This document shows positions 22,500 to 33,510 of a stretch of 64,000 nucleotides of DNA, piece by piece. Source of the stretch: Neoechinorhynchus agilis (lineage: Eukaryota; Acanthocephala); NCBI GenBank assembly GCA_051530055.1, contig CM121341.1, positions 10,974,001-11,038,000 of the forward strand. The letters are read 5' to 3'. Within the stretch, counting starts at the first letter, position 1; every line of letters begins with the position of its first letter. Under the pieces are notes generated by a model that saw only the letters and a list, made by a program, of their open reading frames with translations, did no database searches and had not been told where the DNA came from. A program made the translations under genes and the position numbers.

Positions 22500-22625
22500 A
22501 TATTTCATCAGTTTCGTGGGACCACAGTTGAAAAATAGAACTTACAAGCAATGTGAAGAAGTCCGACGAGACGTACCAAATATTTTGATCTAATAGAATT
22601 AATTCTATTCAATTGTTCCTTCAAG
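22500..22625 (+). repeat. Fragment of the same hairpin/stem-loop family
   Basis: CACAGTTGAAAAATAGAACT, TACAAGCAATGTGAAGAAGTCC, then CGACGAGACG and AAATATTTTGATCTAATAG. The last part also occurs at 1070-1100, where it reads CTGAATA, GTCC, GGAC, AAACATTTTTATCTAATA. No arms found. Confidence 0.45.
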
Positions 22626-22634
22626 TGGATGTGT

Positions 22635-22808
22635 ATTCTCAATGGCGAATTGTAACACACTCGAGTTTTATTGAAGTCAACCTAGCATAGACACACCAAC
22701 TCACACATTTAAAAACTTACAAGCAATGCTTGAGGAGGCTGAGGCTTTGAAAATTCGCAAGGTTGACTTCAATAAAACTCGAGTGTGTTACGATTCGCCA
22801 TTGAGAAT
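22635..22808 (+). repeat. Hairpin element with 49-bp arms
   Basis: Arms 22635-22683 and 22760-22808 are reverse complements over 49 bp with one mismatch (ATTCTCAATGGCGAAT... CACACTCGAGTTTTATTGAA). The 76-bp spacer contains ACTTACAAGCAATGCTTGAG, GAGGCTGAGGC and TTTGAAAATT, which aligns with the spacer of the element at 22.35-22.46 kb although the arm sequences are unrelated. Confidence 0.8.
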
Positions 22809-23639
22809 AAAATTAATCTCCGTTTTCTCAATCACCACACAAAATACATCCATGAACAACTTCCCTTTTTTAACAAGGGAAATCGGTGAACATCATAAGC
22901 TTAGGATTGAGATGTAAAAACTAAAAAAAACTCGCTTCGCCGCGAGCATCCGTATGGCGGCCATGGTGTGAGCGAAATGTTTTGTGGTTATAAAATTGTG
23001 TACAATAAATGTGTTTTATTCAAAAAAGTATTCTATGGTAAAATTCTAGTTGTATTTTAAAAACATGGTGCATAAACATTGAACATCATTTTCAGAATGA
23101 CGTTATTAAGTGTTAGAACATCCCTTATTCGAATTTGTCCTTTTTAGGCATACATCCCACCGATCTGGCGTCAGGGAAGCTCATGAAATCACTTTGAAGC
23201 GCCTCTTCAGGCGGTATCTAAGGATCCGGAATCTTCTTCCCACTCACGCATTTCTCTCGAGAGAGAGGTTGCGGTTCCCTCGACAACCAATTTATGATGT
23301 TTGATGCAATCCACCCATCGTTTCCTCGGCCTTCCTCGTCGGCCATTTCCCGTTATATCCAGTCTCTCCCTGCTTCGCACTTCGAAACTTTATCGTGTCA
23401 GCACAACCTTCTTTGGACGATCAACTCTGAACAGCGGCAAGTGCCGAACAGCTGGTTGTCATTTGGATGAGTGTTGAGTACAAAATTCATTACCGTATTA
23501 TTGTTTAGGTCTGCACTGACGCTACAAACAAACAAACTGATGATGAACCCGACGAGGTTCGCAGAACGTCTTTAATAAATAATCATTTACCGGGGATATA
23601 TTTTTCTGCTTTGAATCTACTTTAATTCTTTACATTACA

Positions 23640-24240
23640 TTAGGCCCATTACATGTCATCCGGACGCTGGCAGCGTTCCCACGCTGGACCGCCAGACTCA
23701 AGTTTTGTCGCAAGAAAGTGATTGACTGCAGCCCTTTCGTCACACTCGCGATACGTCGTCCCAGTTCAATCACGAATTCCGCTGCAGCCTTTCCAAATGC
23801 CCCGTAATTCTCGACTCCGAAGGACAGGAACAAAAACTGAGAGGCTAACTCATGATACTTCGCGGTCTTACGTTCCTCCGCTCTCGTTGCCGCGGCTCCT
23901 GTGCCTAATTTAGCGGTCGTTATATTGCTGTTTGCCAGTTTATCGACGCATATTGCGTCCCATATAGGACATCTGCCACGTGACCAGGGAAAGACCGTTA
24001 CCTCGTCAGGACGTTTCCCGTCTGAGCGGCAGAGATTATTTGGCTCCAGGATGCAGGGCACACGAATCGATCTCAGCGCTCGACTTATGATAGCGTTTAT
24101 TTCAGCATGGCGGGGAAAACGTCCTGCGGACCGCTTACATGAGAGACCGTGTTGTTCCTTGTTGTCCACCGTGACACCACATCGACATTTATGAGCGACG
24201 CAAATGTCCATTCCGTTGTAGACTTCTAAACAATAATTCC
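23640..24240 (-). mobile_element. LINE 3'-end coding fragment (Cys/His plus PD-(D/E)XK-like tail)
   Basis: The best preserved copy of the window's most frequent retroelement tail, 193 residues open on the minus strand. In order: HKCRCGVTVDNKEQHGLSCK (a probable zinc-binding segment), SAGRFPRHAEINAIISRAL, ILEPNNLCRSDGKRPDEVT, PWSRGRCPIWDAICVDK, a linker, FLSFGVENYGAFGKAAAEFV and the end SLAVQRGNAASV. RPD..T...(10 residues)..WDA.CVD looks like a restriction-like endonuclease motif; that reading is inference. Sequences like this follow reverse-transcriptase domains in other invertebrates. The reverse transcriptase is not present here. Confidence 0.65.
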
Positions 24241-24249
24241 AATCACATT

Positions 24250-25550
24250 TCCCGCTACCTCACATATCGACATCTTCATTACCATATGGTTCAGCACGGT
24301 ATTAAGTGAGGAAAGCCAAGAAAGAGATGTCCTAACACTTAATTAATATAATCGACTTACCAAAAGAAATAAGAGAATGACGTTATTAATAAGTCTAAAT
24401 ATTTTCTATCAACACACGGAAGAACTTTGCGTTCGTGACGTCATAAAAATAGGTCCTTTGTAGTTCATTTGTTGTTTCCGTAGCCGAAACAGTTGAAAGC
24501 GCAAGGAAAATCTCACTGATTTTGATTGCAATCTGGTCGGTTTTTAGACTTACTTTGGTTATTGTGTTTGTTGTTAAGCGTTGTTTTTTCATTCTAAAAC
24601 GGGCACAATAATGAGCTAATGTTTCTTTTGTTCATTTTTATTAAAGTTGGGGGTGTGGTGGTCATAATTCCCTACCCGGATAAAACATATTGTCGATTAC
24701 GGGGTTAATCCGACCATATCTGGACGCGATCGTTTTGGTCCTAATAAGCGGCTTCATGATTAAGCCTCGCCTCATCGGTCATTGTGCCACATAAAGTTCT
24801 TCGATAATAACCAAGGACACCTCCTCTCCTTATAACGCCACGGTACAAATGCGGCTCAAATCTTTATTAAGTGGTTTATGAAAAATTATTGTTTCAGCAC
24901 TTTAAATTTTTATCCATGGGAACGGAAGCTTTCTGAATCGTTTATTCTCTCATAAAAATAATTAACCGCAAAAGAGTTCTCCGTTTGTGCTCCATTTTCC
25001 ACCTTGATAAAGGCACGAGATTGTGCTTCTGAAATATCGGATTTAATAAATTCCCTTAAAATTTCCGCCATAAACAAACAAACATCTCAATAAAATATTT
25101 TTTAGGATTCTATTATCCGAAGGATATTCTTTATCGATGATTTGATTAAGGTGTTAGACGAACACTTTGTGAGAGTGAAATGTTGTTGTTGTAGGTTTGT
25201 TTTCCATACCTATGTGAAATTGTTCTAAAATCTCAAAAATCGTATTGATCAACGTTGTATAAAATCAAATTCTTTTTAAATATCTATTCTTTGTTATTCG
25301 CCGTCTGCACTGAGATGTGGCCGGGTTAAGGTAAAAAAATTAGAATTGTGACTTGAGGCCTCTCATTATGTAGATGGTTCGTTTGAGATTGCATATCATA
25401 CATTATTCTGTTCGGGATTGTTTAGCTTTGCGGTTCGCATGAGCGAACAAGTCTTGCAAACGTCTCTGTGTAGTCTCATTTTCGTACCACTTTCTGCAAT
25501 GCCTTATTTGAGACTATTTAAATCCTGCTTTCTTTTCAAGATTCTCCGAC
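24250..25550. other. Non-coding stretch with element remnants
   Basis: No gene. GCCTCGCCTCATCGGTCATT at 24763 resembles the CTGATGAGGCGAGG spacer of the hairpin family, and TATCCGAAGGATATTCTTTA at 25117 resembles the flank seen at 13.38 and 18.44 kb. A phrase at 25000-25035 (GGCACGAGATTGTGCTTCTG, AAATATCGG) recurs at 38.31 kb beside a SINE. These are fragments of the same repeat families. Confidence 0.4.
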
Positions 25551-25769
25551 ATGAGCTTCAGCGGTGTTTCTTCAAACCTGGACCATATGCGTACTTACAT
25601 CGAGCAATTGAGGACGGAGCTCGATGCTAAACGGGAACTGTGTTCCGTTACCATTAACGACCTCATTAATTTCTGCTTGGAAAATGAAGGTCGCGATAGG
25701 CTACTTACGGGATTCCCAAAGAAGGATTCGAATCCTTGGAGGGAAAAATCGTTTTGTTCAATCTTGTGA
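25551..25769 (+). CDS. Heterotrimeric G-protein gamma subunit
   Basis: A complete 72-residue single-exon frame. The N-terminal coiled-coil helix (NLDHMRTYIEQLRTELDAKR) would pair with Gβ, followed by a second helix (INDLINFCLENEGRD), the LLTGFPKKDSNPWREKS motif and a CAAX box CSIL. The terminal Leu predicts geranylgeranylation. Length and motif order are typical of the family (65-75 aa). It forms the membrane-bound Gβγ dimer that signals from seven-transmembrane receptors. TTTTCAAG ends about 10 nt before the ATG and could be a splice or trans-splice acceptor. The neighbour NPL-like gene is on the same strand 1.2 kb away; no functional link is implied. Confidence 0.93.
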   Translation: MSFSGVSSNLDHMRTYIEQLRTELDAKRELCSVTINDLINFCLENEGRDRLLTGFPKKDSNPWREKSFCSIL

Positions 25770-25779
25770 GCAAACCATA

Positions 25780-26963
25780 CCGAAATAAATCACACGATCT
25801 TTATTCTCATCATTCGCTCTTGCATTCATCGAACACATTTAGCGCTTCATCTACGAAGCGACCAAAATTGCTTTTTTCCAACAATAAGAACAAAACGTGA
25901 GTTTGTGCGGTAAAAAGCTTACTAATTTAGCGGAATAGTCTTTGAGAAAACGAGACTTTATGCAACTCAAGCGGCTAAAAATTTAAGCAATTGAATCGAT
26001 TAAAACCTTGTTTTGTTCTTCCTTCAAAAAATTCGACACTAGTGACTCTTGATAATCAAATTATTCGAGGAGGAAAATACCCTACTAATAAGCATTTATT
26101 GTGTTTTCCTGGTATCGTTTCCTTAAGAACCCCTAATGGAAGTTACCCGAAGCTATATTGTGTTACTTGCCGCCTAAACACTATCTCGAAACACTAAGTC
26201 GCAAAATCTAATTTGAACGTTTAGAAGATTTATAAACTCAAAGCCCATTTTATTATACGAGACGAAACTGTCTCTTAGTTGATTTTCGTTTCATATTACG
26301 TTACTTTATAGAAATCCACGTTTCAATCTTTGTACTTCGTAAATAGTAAACGGATTGACCTACGGAACTCTTTGTTGGCTAAATCGCACAATTTCGAATT
26401 TATCTATCAGAAATTTGATCGTTTATGTTTAAAAACTGGTTCTCCAAGAACGCCATAGTTTACATTCCGGGCAAATGTCTTTGCGTTACCATAATGAAGA
26501 AACCGAGGAACACAATAATACAAAATGTGCACTTAGATTTTTTTAAAGAAATTCAATTTTCGGTCCAAACCGACAGTTTTTCCATCAGATTTTCTGTTTG
26601 AAATTATTTCCCATTAGTTGTGGGTTTTTTTGTTTAAGTAAGTTTGACACAAACCATTTTGTTAGAGACTCACCCGGACTCATTGTGTCTACTTGTTTTG
26701 ACCCTTTTCCGCGAAGAGACAAAGGAAATAGTAGAGACGACGTGAACCTGTCAAGTCATCCTATTGAGTCGTGTGCACTTTCTCCACCGGAGCATTCACG
26801 AACAATGCTTCGTCGTACAATTCAAGACACTTTGTCACCCTCTTTTTTACTGTACACATGCGGTCGTCTTCTCTTACATATATTTGCGCCTGAACTAAAT
26901 TTGGAACGCGAGCAAGTTAACACATATTTCCGCCTCAACTCCAGCCTATAGAGACACGGCACT
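25780..26963. other. Intergenic region
   Basis: No gene supported. A 117-codon open frame at 26598-26951 ends just before the next gene but has no motif and is read as untranslated or random sequence. Confidence 0.45.
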
Positions 26964-28052
26964 ATGTCCGATATCAAGTTCTTCGCTAGTGCGTTCACAC
27001 CCTTTGATGAATCCGGAGAGGTAGCATTTGACCTCATTGAGCCTTATGTCAAGTTTTTGGCCGCTCTTAAAATAGACGGAATCAGTATTTTGGGAATCTC
27101 AGGTATACGTGCCCATCGCAGTCCGTCGAAAACTATTAGTCTACGAAAATAGGTGAGGGCACCTCAATGACGATGAACGAACGAAAGGATACTGCCAATG
27201 AGTTCATAAAGGCTTCCCGAAAACATGGCATTGATTCAATCAATGTCCATGTATCTTGCATGAGCATCAAGGACACACAGGTTTCATGTCGTCTATTTAT
27301 GATTTTACGAACAGAAGCTTTCCTTCAGGAACTCGCCAAACATGCAGAAAGTATCGGTGCCACGACAGTCAGCGTTTTGCCAAACATGTTCCACAAACCA
27401 AGCACAACTCATGATGTGATCGAGTACATTAGGGACGTTGCCGGATCACTGCATACTACTAAGGTTATGTACGTGAATATCCCTGAAGTTACGAATGTGT
27501 ATATTCGTCTAACGGAAGTACTGGCTTTCGGCGCTGATATTCCTCAATTCGGAGGTACTTGTTGTCCCACTATCTCCTTTTTAACACTGCTAAACTTCTT
27601 CGATTATAGGTATTCACGATTCAGGCGTAGACATGACCGACCTCAGTAGAGCCCTTTGGACCGTAAAAGCGAACCCACAACTATCGGTCATATGTAGCCG
27701 AAATGTGGATATCACGCCTGCTTTGGCTATCGGCTGCAAGAGCTTTATCGGACCATCAGTTAATTTTTGTCTTCCAATATATCGCAAAATAGCAATCCAG
27801 TATCAAGAAGAAGAAGGGCTCAAACTACAGTTTGAACTATTAAACGCTCTTGCGGTCTGCTGCAAATATGGACTCAATGTCGCTATGCTTAAGGCTTGCA
27901 CCGAAAAGGTCGGAAACATTGAACTCGGCGGAGTTAGGAAACCATTGAAAAATTGCCCCGTTGAAGTCATTGATGCCCTCGATACGGAACTAAATAGTCT
28001 CAACTTCTGGCAGCGTGTTAAAATAAGCTCAAACGGAACTGAAAGCATGTGA
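26964..28052 (+). CDS. N-acetylneuraminate lyase/DHDPS-family protein without catalytic residues
   Basis: Four exons (26964-27102, 27153-27280, 27329-27554, 27610-28052) with introns of 48-55 nt and consistent phase give 311 residues, the size of the class I aldolase NPL family. Family landmarks: SAFTPFDESGEV, the carboxylate-binding turn as GISGEGTSMTMNERKD, INVHVSCMSIKDTQELAKHAESIGA, MYVNIPEVTN, and a C-terminal barrel end. The Schiff-base lysine (GLKFSD in human NPL) is His167 in GGIHDSG, and the catalytic Tyr before N-I-P is Val138 (a Tyr sits one residue earlier). Without the lysine the aldolase chemistry is not possible, so this is likely a pseudoenzyme, or a sugar-acid or keto-acid binder. 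The frame is intact. The start follows an AG just upstream (CCTATAG). Confidence 0.88.
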
Positions 28053-28059
28053 TCCAGAT

Positions 28060-28443
28060 ATGTGCGCGTGTGCCGAGCTTTAGAACATAATTTATTTTTC
28101 AGGTTAAAGGGGAATTCATGGCCGACAGAAAATTATGACTCGAAAATTTATCTTCAAAGTTAAATTTAACTTAATCTCTGTGATCTCACAGGCACTTTAA
28201 CGCTTTAATTACTCTCCTTGCTGCTTAAAATTGTTAATCGCCGCTTAAATTGAAAGTTGTCGAATATCCGCGACCCGTTATCGCTTTATCGATTGCATTC
28301 ACTTTTTATCCGTGAAGCTTCAATTTTTAAGTAAATCATAGATGAAAATTCTGTCTCAAATACCATACCAAAAAAGATACAAATTTAAGAGATACTTTTT
28401 ATTTTTGAGGAAAAGCAAAGACCTAAAATTTTCAATCCGATCA
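28060..28443. other. Short intergenic region
   Basis: Between convergent genes; AT-rich, no feature recognised. Confidence 0.5.
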
Positions 28444-29494
28444 CTAATCAATATCTGGAATTTGATCTATAACTTTTCGCAATTCTCTTAGAGCGTTCAT
28501 GATAGCACTATTCTTTGGCATCGAATCTAAGAATCGCTAAGCGTTTCCATTTTAATATTGGGTCGTAAAGCATCATACCTAAATTTTTTCGTAAAGCCGT
28601 AGCGATGCACCCGGTAAATTGTGTAACACATCCTAATAATTGCTCCAGCAAATTTGCTGCTTCCGATTCCATCTTCTCCACATTTTTCAACTGCTGACCA
28701 CTCGGAAACTTTCCTTTAACGATTTCCAAGCATTCACGTACATATTCAAGCTCTTTGTCGCCTAGACGATCTTTTAAACAGTCTACCAACTCGGAACTCA
28801 ATCCCGGTTGTTCGTCTGTACCGATGTTTGCGATCTCGATAAAGTGAAATTATGTAATATATAGCTCACCGAGATTTGGATCTTTATCCGATTGTGCACT
28901 GCTTTCAGGTGTAATCTCTTCTTTCTGTATTACGAAGTTAGCTTTCTCAGGAGATTCCTCTCGAAGTACACCCTCTTTTCCTTGTTCCTTTATCTTTTCC
29001 AATTCCTTAGGCAATTGTTGTTCACTTACATTTCGCACTGAACTGCTTGGTTTATCTTCTCTTCGGGTTGGTACTGCCTGTTCTGAAGTCCTTAAAGCTC
29101 TTTTTAGTGCCGCGCGTTCACGCATTCGAACCGGTGGAGGCTCGATATTCTTGTCTAATAATTGTGATTTTTGTGCTTGTTCACGTTGAACAGCATTGGG
29201 AGATTTTGAAGTTTTGGGCCTGACATAGTTTTCCTTTGTAGGTGGCAATGGTTTTAATACTTGTTTATTAAGGCGTCCATTCTTCGGCACATTTCTCCTT
29301 TTTCTCTTATGCACATCTTCTATTTTTTCCGATCTAGGAATTTCACGAGCTTCCTCTCTTTTCATCTTCGAAGTCGAAATAAGTCCAATGAGCTTTTCTG
29401 CTGCTTTTTCATACGAGCAATTCTTAATCGAATTCGGGGTTAATAGCTTTTGTTTAAGAGATTGTAGATCTACAATTAGGACCCAAAGGTACAT
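28444..29494 (-). CDS. Charged protein of unknown function
   Basis: Three exons fit in phase: up to 28870, 28579-28815 and 28444-28526 (introns of 45-52 nt with GTGAGC and GTATGA donors). The product is about 310 residues. The N-terminal 210 are highly charged, with Lys/Arg/Glu runs (MKREEAREIPRSEKIEDVHK, RKRRNVPKNGRLNK), proline-rich PLPPTKENY and long disordered segments. The C-terminal 110 are helical with conserved-looking hydrophobics (LVDCLKDRLGDKELEYVREC, EAANLLEQLLGCVTQF) ending ALRELRKVIDQIPDID. I do not recognise it. The start is uncertain: the ATG at 29494 lies inside a repeated hairpin, while a TTGTAG acceptor at 29470 suggests an upstream exon. Confidence 0.6.
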
Positions 29495-29550
29495 GGATCC
29501 TTTTCTTTGCGAATCAACAATAAATATAACGTGTTATTATTAAAGTCACT
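29475..29550. repeat. GGACCC hairpin repeat, copy 1 of 3
   Basis: AGGACCCAAAGGTACATGGA, TCC, then TTTTCTTTG and AATAAA...AACGTGTTATTATTA. The same order is found at 35.59-35.66 kb and 37.30-37.36 kb. GGACCC and GGGTCC form a 6-bp stem around an AAAGGTACAT loop. Confidence 0.7.
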
Positions 29551-29559
29551 ATTAAAATT

Positions 29560-29985
29560 GAAGTTTTAACCAATTTCGTTGATAAGGGCATTTGGTTGAC
29601 TAGAGATTATGGAGAAAAATATAAGCAAAATGTTTCAGTTTAACTTTCGTACTATACCACAAAACTTGCAAGTTTTCGAATCAATAACGTTTTCCGTGTG
29701 TAGCGATTAATGAAAAGAAGACATTTTTATGGAAAAAAAGACGGGCAATATAGTCCGCGTTAAAAATGAACATCATGTAATCTTCTATTAAAAGGCGGGG
29801 TAATTAGGTATTATATCTACCACCGCATGTCTTATCCCCAGTTCCTGCCTTGTTTTTGTGTAGCGGTGGTCGATATAATATCTAAATACCAAAGGCGGTT
29901 ATAACTTTAAAAAGAATTAACAGTCATTCTTTAGTCCTATGATTCGTCGAAATTTTAATATTTGCTTTAAATGTTGTGATTTTTT
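29560..29985. repeat. Non-coding stretch with an inverted repeat
   Basis: Contains an inverted repeat at about 29799-29891: TAGGTATTATATCTACCACC GC pairs with GCGGTGG TCGATATAATATC TAAATACC around a spacer of about 40 nt. No gene. Confidence 0.6.
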
Positions 29986-29989
29986 TGCA

Positions 29990-30400
29990 CAATCGCCACA
30001 GCATGGTGAACGCTCTAAAGCATAGGGCTTTGGCAACGGCTGGCATTCCATATCTCCTTGAGTCGGTCGGTTTAAGCGGAGATGACGGGAAAAAACTGGA
30101 TGGCGCACGAACAGTTCCGTGGGAAAGAGGACGTCTTCTTTGGACTTCATCTGCCGATTACAATTGCTGAGAGCAACTTGTCTCTTGCAGTTTCAGGAGC
30201 TGGTGAAGTGGCGAAAAGGGCGGAAGACCGAAAAAATGAGAAATACAAATGCCTCGATCCGTCACTCTACATTTTGTAACCTCTCTCGTCATTGAGACAA
30301 TTGGTGCCGTCGGACCAAGAGCCGCAGAGTTATTAACCAAGGTTAAAACATGGTTTGTGCCGAAAAATTTATCAGAGAATCAACGATTCAGAAAGGGTAT
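29990..30400 (+). mobile_element. LINE 3'-end fragment, plus strand
   Basis: Plus-strand counterpart of the 23.6-kb element tail: NALKHRALATAGIPYLLESV, LSGDDGKKLDGARTVPWERG (the GKRPD..T.VPWERGR region, with RPD changed to KLD), then in another frame LSLAVSGAGEVAKRAEDRKNEK. Broken by at least two frame changes. Confidence 0.6.
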
Positions 30401-30520
30401 GCTGGATCCTCGAGCCGATGGAGAATAAAGATGACTCCAAGCATTTAAGAGAACATGTTTCAACTAGAGAACGGATTAAATGAGACCGTGCCGATATATG
30501 TTAAATACAATGCCAAACGT

Positions 30521-31296
30521 TTAAAAACTAAACCGTAAAGAGCAAAAACCGTCCTTGTTTTTAAAAAAGTCTAACGCTATTTTAAAAGTCTAAGACAAAA
30601 TCGCAAATTTTATAGGTTTAACTCACTTCCTCTTGCTCCCGTAAGTGATCCAAATAATCTTCAATCTTCCGTTTGTACTCAAGCTTATTCTAGAAACCAT
30701 TAGAGGGAAGAGCTATGAAAGATCAAGATAACCTCTTCGTCCGAAATCAAATGCTCAGTTGCTTCGATAACATTGGTCACTGCAACAGCTCGTTTGCTTG
30801 AATCATTCGGGCATCTGCATGGATCTGACACGCAGCAACATTTTAAAGAAGACATTAAACCTCGCTCATCACATGGATCGCCGGCGCAAGTAGTCTTTCT
30901 GTACAAAAAATATTTATCTCTTGACGGATTTGAAGAGTATGAAACTCACTCTAATCTGAGTTTATGCTTTAGGTTAAGGAGCACTTCCAAAGGACTTCCC
31001 TTGCTCATACATAAATCAATTTCCTTAGAATCGATACAACAGTAGGCACGATGGACTGGGCCCGGTTCGTTGACCTTAGAGAAAATCAGATCGCTTTTAC
31101 CACACGAATTGCAACAGCAATCTAAATTGTGTTTTATCTAAAACGGAGTTTTCTCAAAAATAAGGTCAAAAATTCTTATTACCTTTGAACTATAGTTAGA
31201 GTATCTCGAGCACTCCATTTGCACAACACTCCCATATAAGAATAAATGTTCGATGTTGTTGTCATAGTGATGAATGAGACTGGCGAAATGATTCAT
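30521..31296 (-). CDS. Cysteine-rich protein, unknown
   Basis: Five exon blocks on the minus strand join in phase across introns of about 45-60 nt. From the 5' end they read MNHFASLIHHYDNNIEHLFL, then VQMECSRYSNYSSK; then NLDCCCNSCGKSDLIFSKVN, HRAYCCIDSKEIDLC; then TTCAGDPCDERGLMSSLKCC, CVSDPCRCPNDSSK; then a short helix LEYKRKIEDYLDHLREQEE; and a last piece TFKIALDFFKNKDGFCSL. About 15 cysteines cluster in CC and CCC pairs, suggesting metal binding, but no known zinc-finger spacing fits. The ends are uncertain; an earlier start near 31407 is possible. A LINE fragment abuts the 3' end. Confidence 0.5.
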
Positions 31297-31419
31297 AAAA
31301 GGTGCGTTTAATAAAAAAAATTGAGATTGCTTTTGCAGCTGGAAACTCAAGTAGTATTTCACAAGATTTCGAATAAAAAAGCTTCTTAAAACGATATATA
31401 TACTCAAGACTATACTGCT

Positions 31420-31695
31420 TCTTTAATCATAAGATACACAGTCAAAAGCTCATCCTTAGAAATACACGACAAAAACGAATACTAATGGAATTGTTTCGTT
31501 TACTACCAGGCATATTTCCCATGCACAAATCATCATTTTTAGAGGTCCAGAACAAAAGGGCAAAGTATCTTTTCTTGGAACAATTTCTGCGAGCAATGGT
31601 TTTAATTCCCTTGTGATAATTTAGTTAAGCTAAAACATGAATATTTGATCAGCATCTCGGAACAGAAATCATTAACACCACCACTCTGGATAACT
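31420..31695. other. Short intergenic region
   Basis: No gene or named repeat; at its right end a GTCCTGGTGTAACGGTCGAA segment begins the LINE-derived palindrome. Confidence 0.4.
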
Positions 31696-31699
31696 CAGT

Positions 31700-33290
31700 T
31701 GCCGTCCTGGTGTAACGGTCGAAAGGACGGATGCAGCGATCCCTCGTTGAAGGGGTAGACTTATGTTTTATAGGAGGAATACTCCTGTCTTCGGATGGCC
31801 AGTGATTCATCTAAGTTTCTTAAACGATTGCTTGACCAGGTCCTGCGCTGCGATACCATACGACCCGAGTGCATCAACGCCAAAGGGAACAAAATAATGA
31901 TTTCGACTCAGGTCCCTGTATTTTGCCCTTTTGCGTTCCTCAGCGGCGGTTGCTACCCCCCCCCTCCTGTTTATCAGTGGCAAATTTTATGTTGCTGGCT
32001 GCGGGCGTCCACCCCAGACAAGGCATTTTCCTTCTCGCCACGGGAATACTGTGATACCGTCCGGTCTGTAGCGGCTATCGAGTTGGCAAAGATTGCTCGG
32101 CTCTAGGAGGTTGGCCGCATTCACATTATTCAGGGCACGACTAAGGATTGCATTCATTTCGGCGTGTCGTGAGTACCTTCCGCCTGATTGCCGACAGACG
32201 AGACAATGGTTTCCCGATGGTTCCATAGTCGCTCCGCAACGGCCGCGATGGGATATGCACCAGACCCTGCGATCCCCACTGTCTCGTTGGAGAGAAGGGT
32301 GTGGTGGACACAAACAGTTTTATTCAACTTGAAAAATAACGGTATGCGTGAATGCGTACGTGCGAGCGGATTAGTAAGCGGCTGAATTATGGCGACGGAG
32401 AATTAGTCGCGTATAATTATTACGTCAAAGGGTACCCACAGAAGCGATTGGGATAGCGTTGAGCCAAGCACCCGATTCTCTTGTGGACTGCCGCTAATCG
32501 AGTTCGGTTTACCAGGTCACGAGAATCTGAAATTAAAGAGTTGTGAATTCTCGCAACCAGGGGTGAGTCCCAAACGGATTGTTTGCAACCATTGACGGGT
32601 ACCTGCTCACTGCCTGAATCTCCACATTAAAGATTAAGCGGTTTGGGACTCACGGCTGCGAGAATTCACAACCCTTTAATTTGAGATTCTCATGAAATGG
32701 AAAACCGAACTCGATTGGCGGCAGTTTACAATAGGATCGGGTGCTTGGTTCAACGCTATCCCAATCGCTTCTGTGGGTACCCTTCTCCAACGAGGCAGCG
32801 AGAATTGGATGGTCCCTGGTGCATATCCCATCGCGGCCGTTGCGGAGCGACTATGGAACCATCGGGAAACCATTGTCCCGTCTGTCGGCAATCAGGCGGA
32901 AGATACCCACGACACGCCGAAGTGAACGCAATTCTTAGTCGTGCCCTGAATAATGTGAATGCGACCAACATCCTAGAGCCGAGCAATCTTTGCCAACGCG
33001 ATAGCCGCTGTAGACCGGACGTTGTCACAGTATTCCCGTGGCGAGAAGGAAAATGCCTTGTCTGGGACGGCATTCGCAGCCAGCAACATAAAATTCGCCA
33101 CTGATAAACAGGAGGGGGAGCAGCAACCGCCGCTGAGGAACGCAGAAGGACAAAATACAGGGTCCTGAGTCGAAATCATTATTTTGTTCCCTTTGGCGTT
33201 GATGCACTCAGGTCGAATTGTATCCGGATTTGTCCACCCGATCGGAACAGTCAAACCCAAACGGACATCCTTATATTTGACCTCTAAGGA
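31700..33290. mobile_element. Head-to-head palindrome of two LINE 3' ends
   Basis: The left arm (about 32590 down to 31700) carries the element tail on the minus strand and the right arm (about 32640-33290) carries it on the plus strand. Both read CISHRGRCGATMEPSGNHC, VCRQSGGRYxRHAE-NAILSRAL, LEPSNLCQ, RPD-(V/I)TVFPWREGKCLVW. Arms pair over about 0.65-0.85 kb at roughly 90% identity with a spacer of about 50 bp near 32590-32640. In both arms the tail is disrupted after the WDG/WGG position. GAGAATTCACAACxCTTTAA flanks the spacer in both orientations. Confidence 0.75.
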
Positions 33291-33299
33291 ATGCTCCTA

Positions 33300-33510
33300 G
33301 ATAAATGAGGATGCAAACGCATAGTAAATAGATGACTGCGACCTTACGGTTACAAATTCGCTTAGTATTTCAAGACTTGATTTTGGAACCAAAAGTTGTT
33401 AAAATCTACCTGCAATAAAGGTTTAAATATTTTCCGAACCCCCAAGAATCCGTTTTTTACCTCAAAAACGCCTTGTTTAATATTATCATTGATCTACCGA
33501 AGATCGCGAT
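33300..33510. other. Short non-coding region
   Basis: No feature recognised between the LINE palindrome and the duplicated segment that starts near 33510. Confidence 0.4.

Noticed and set aside
26598-26951. 117-codon open frame before the NPL-like gene
   Set aside because: No recognisable domain and random composition; read as 5' flank.
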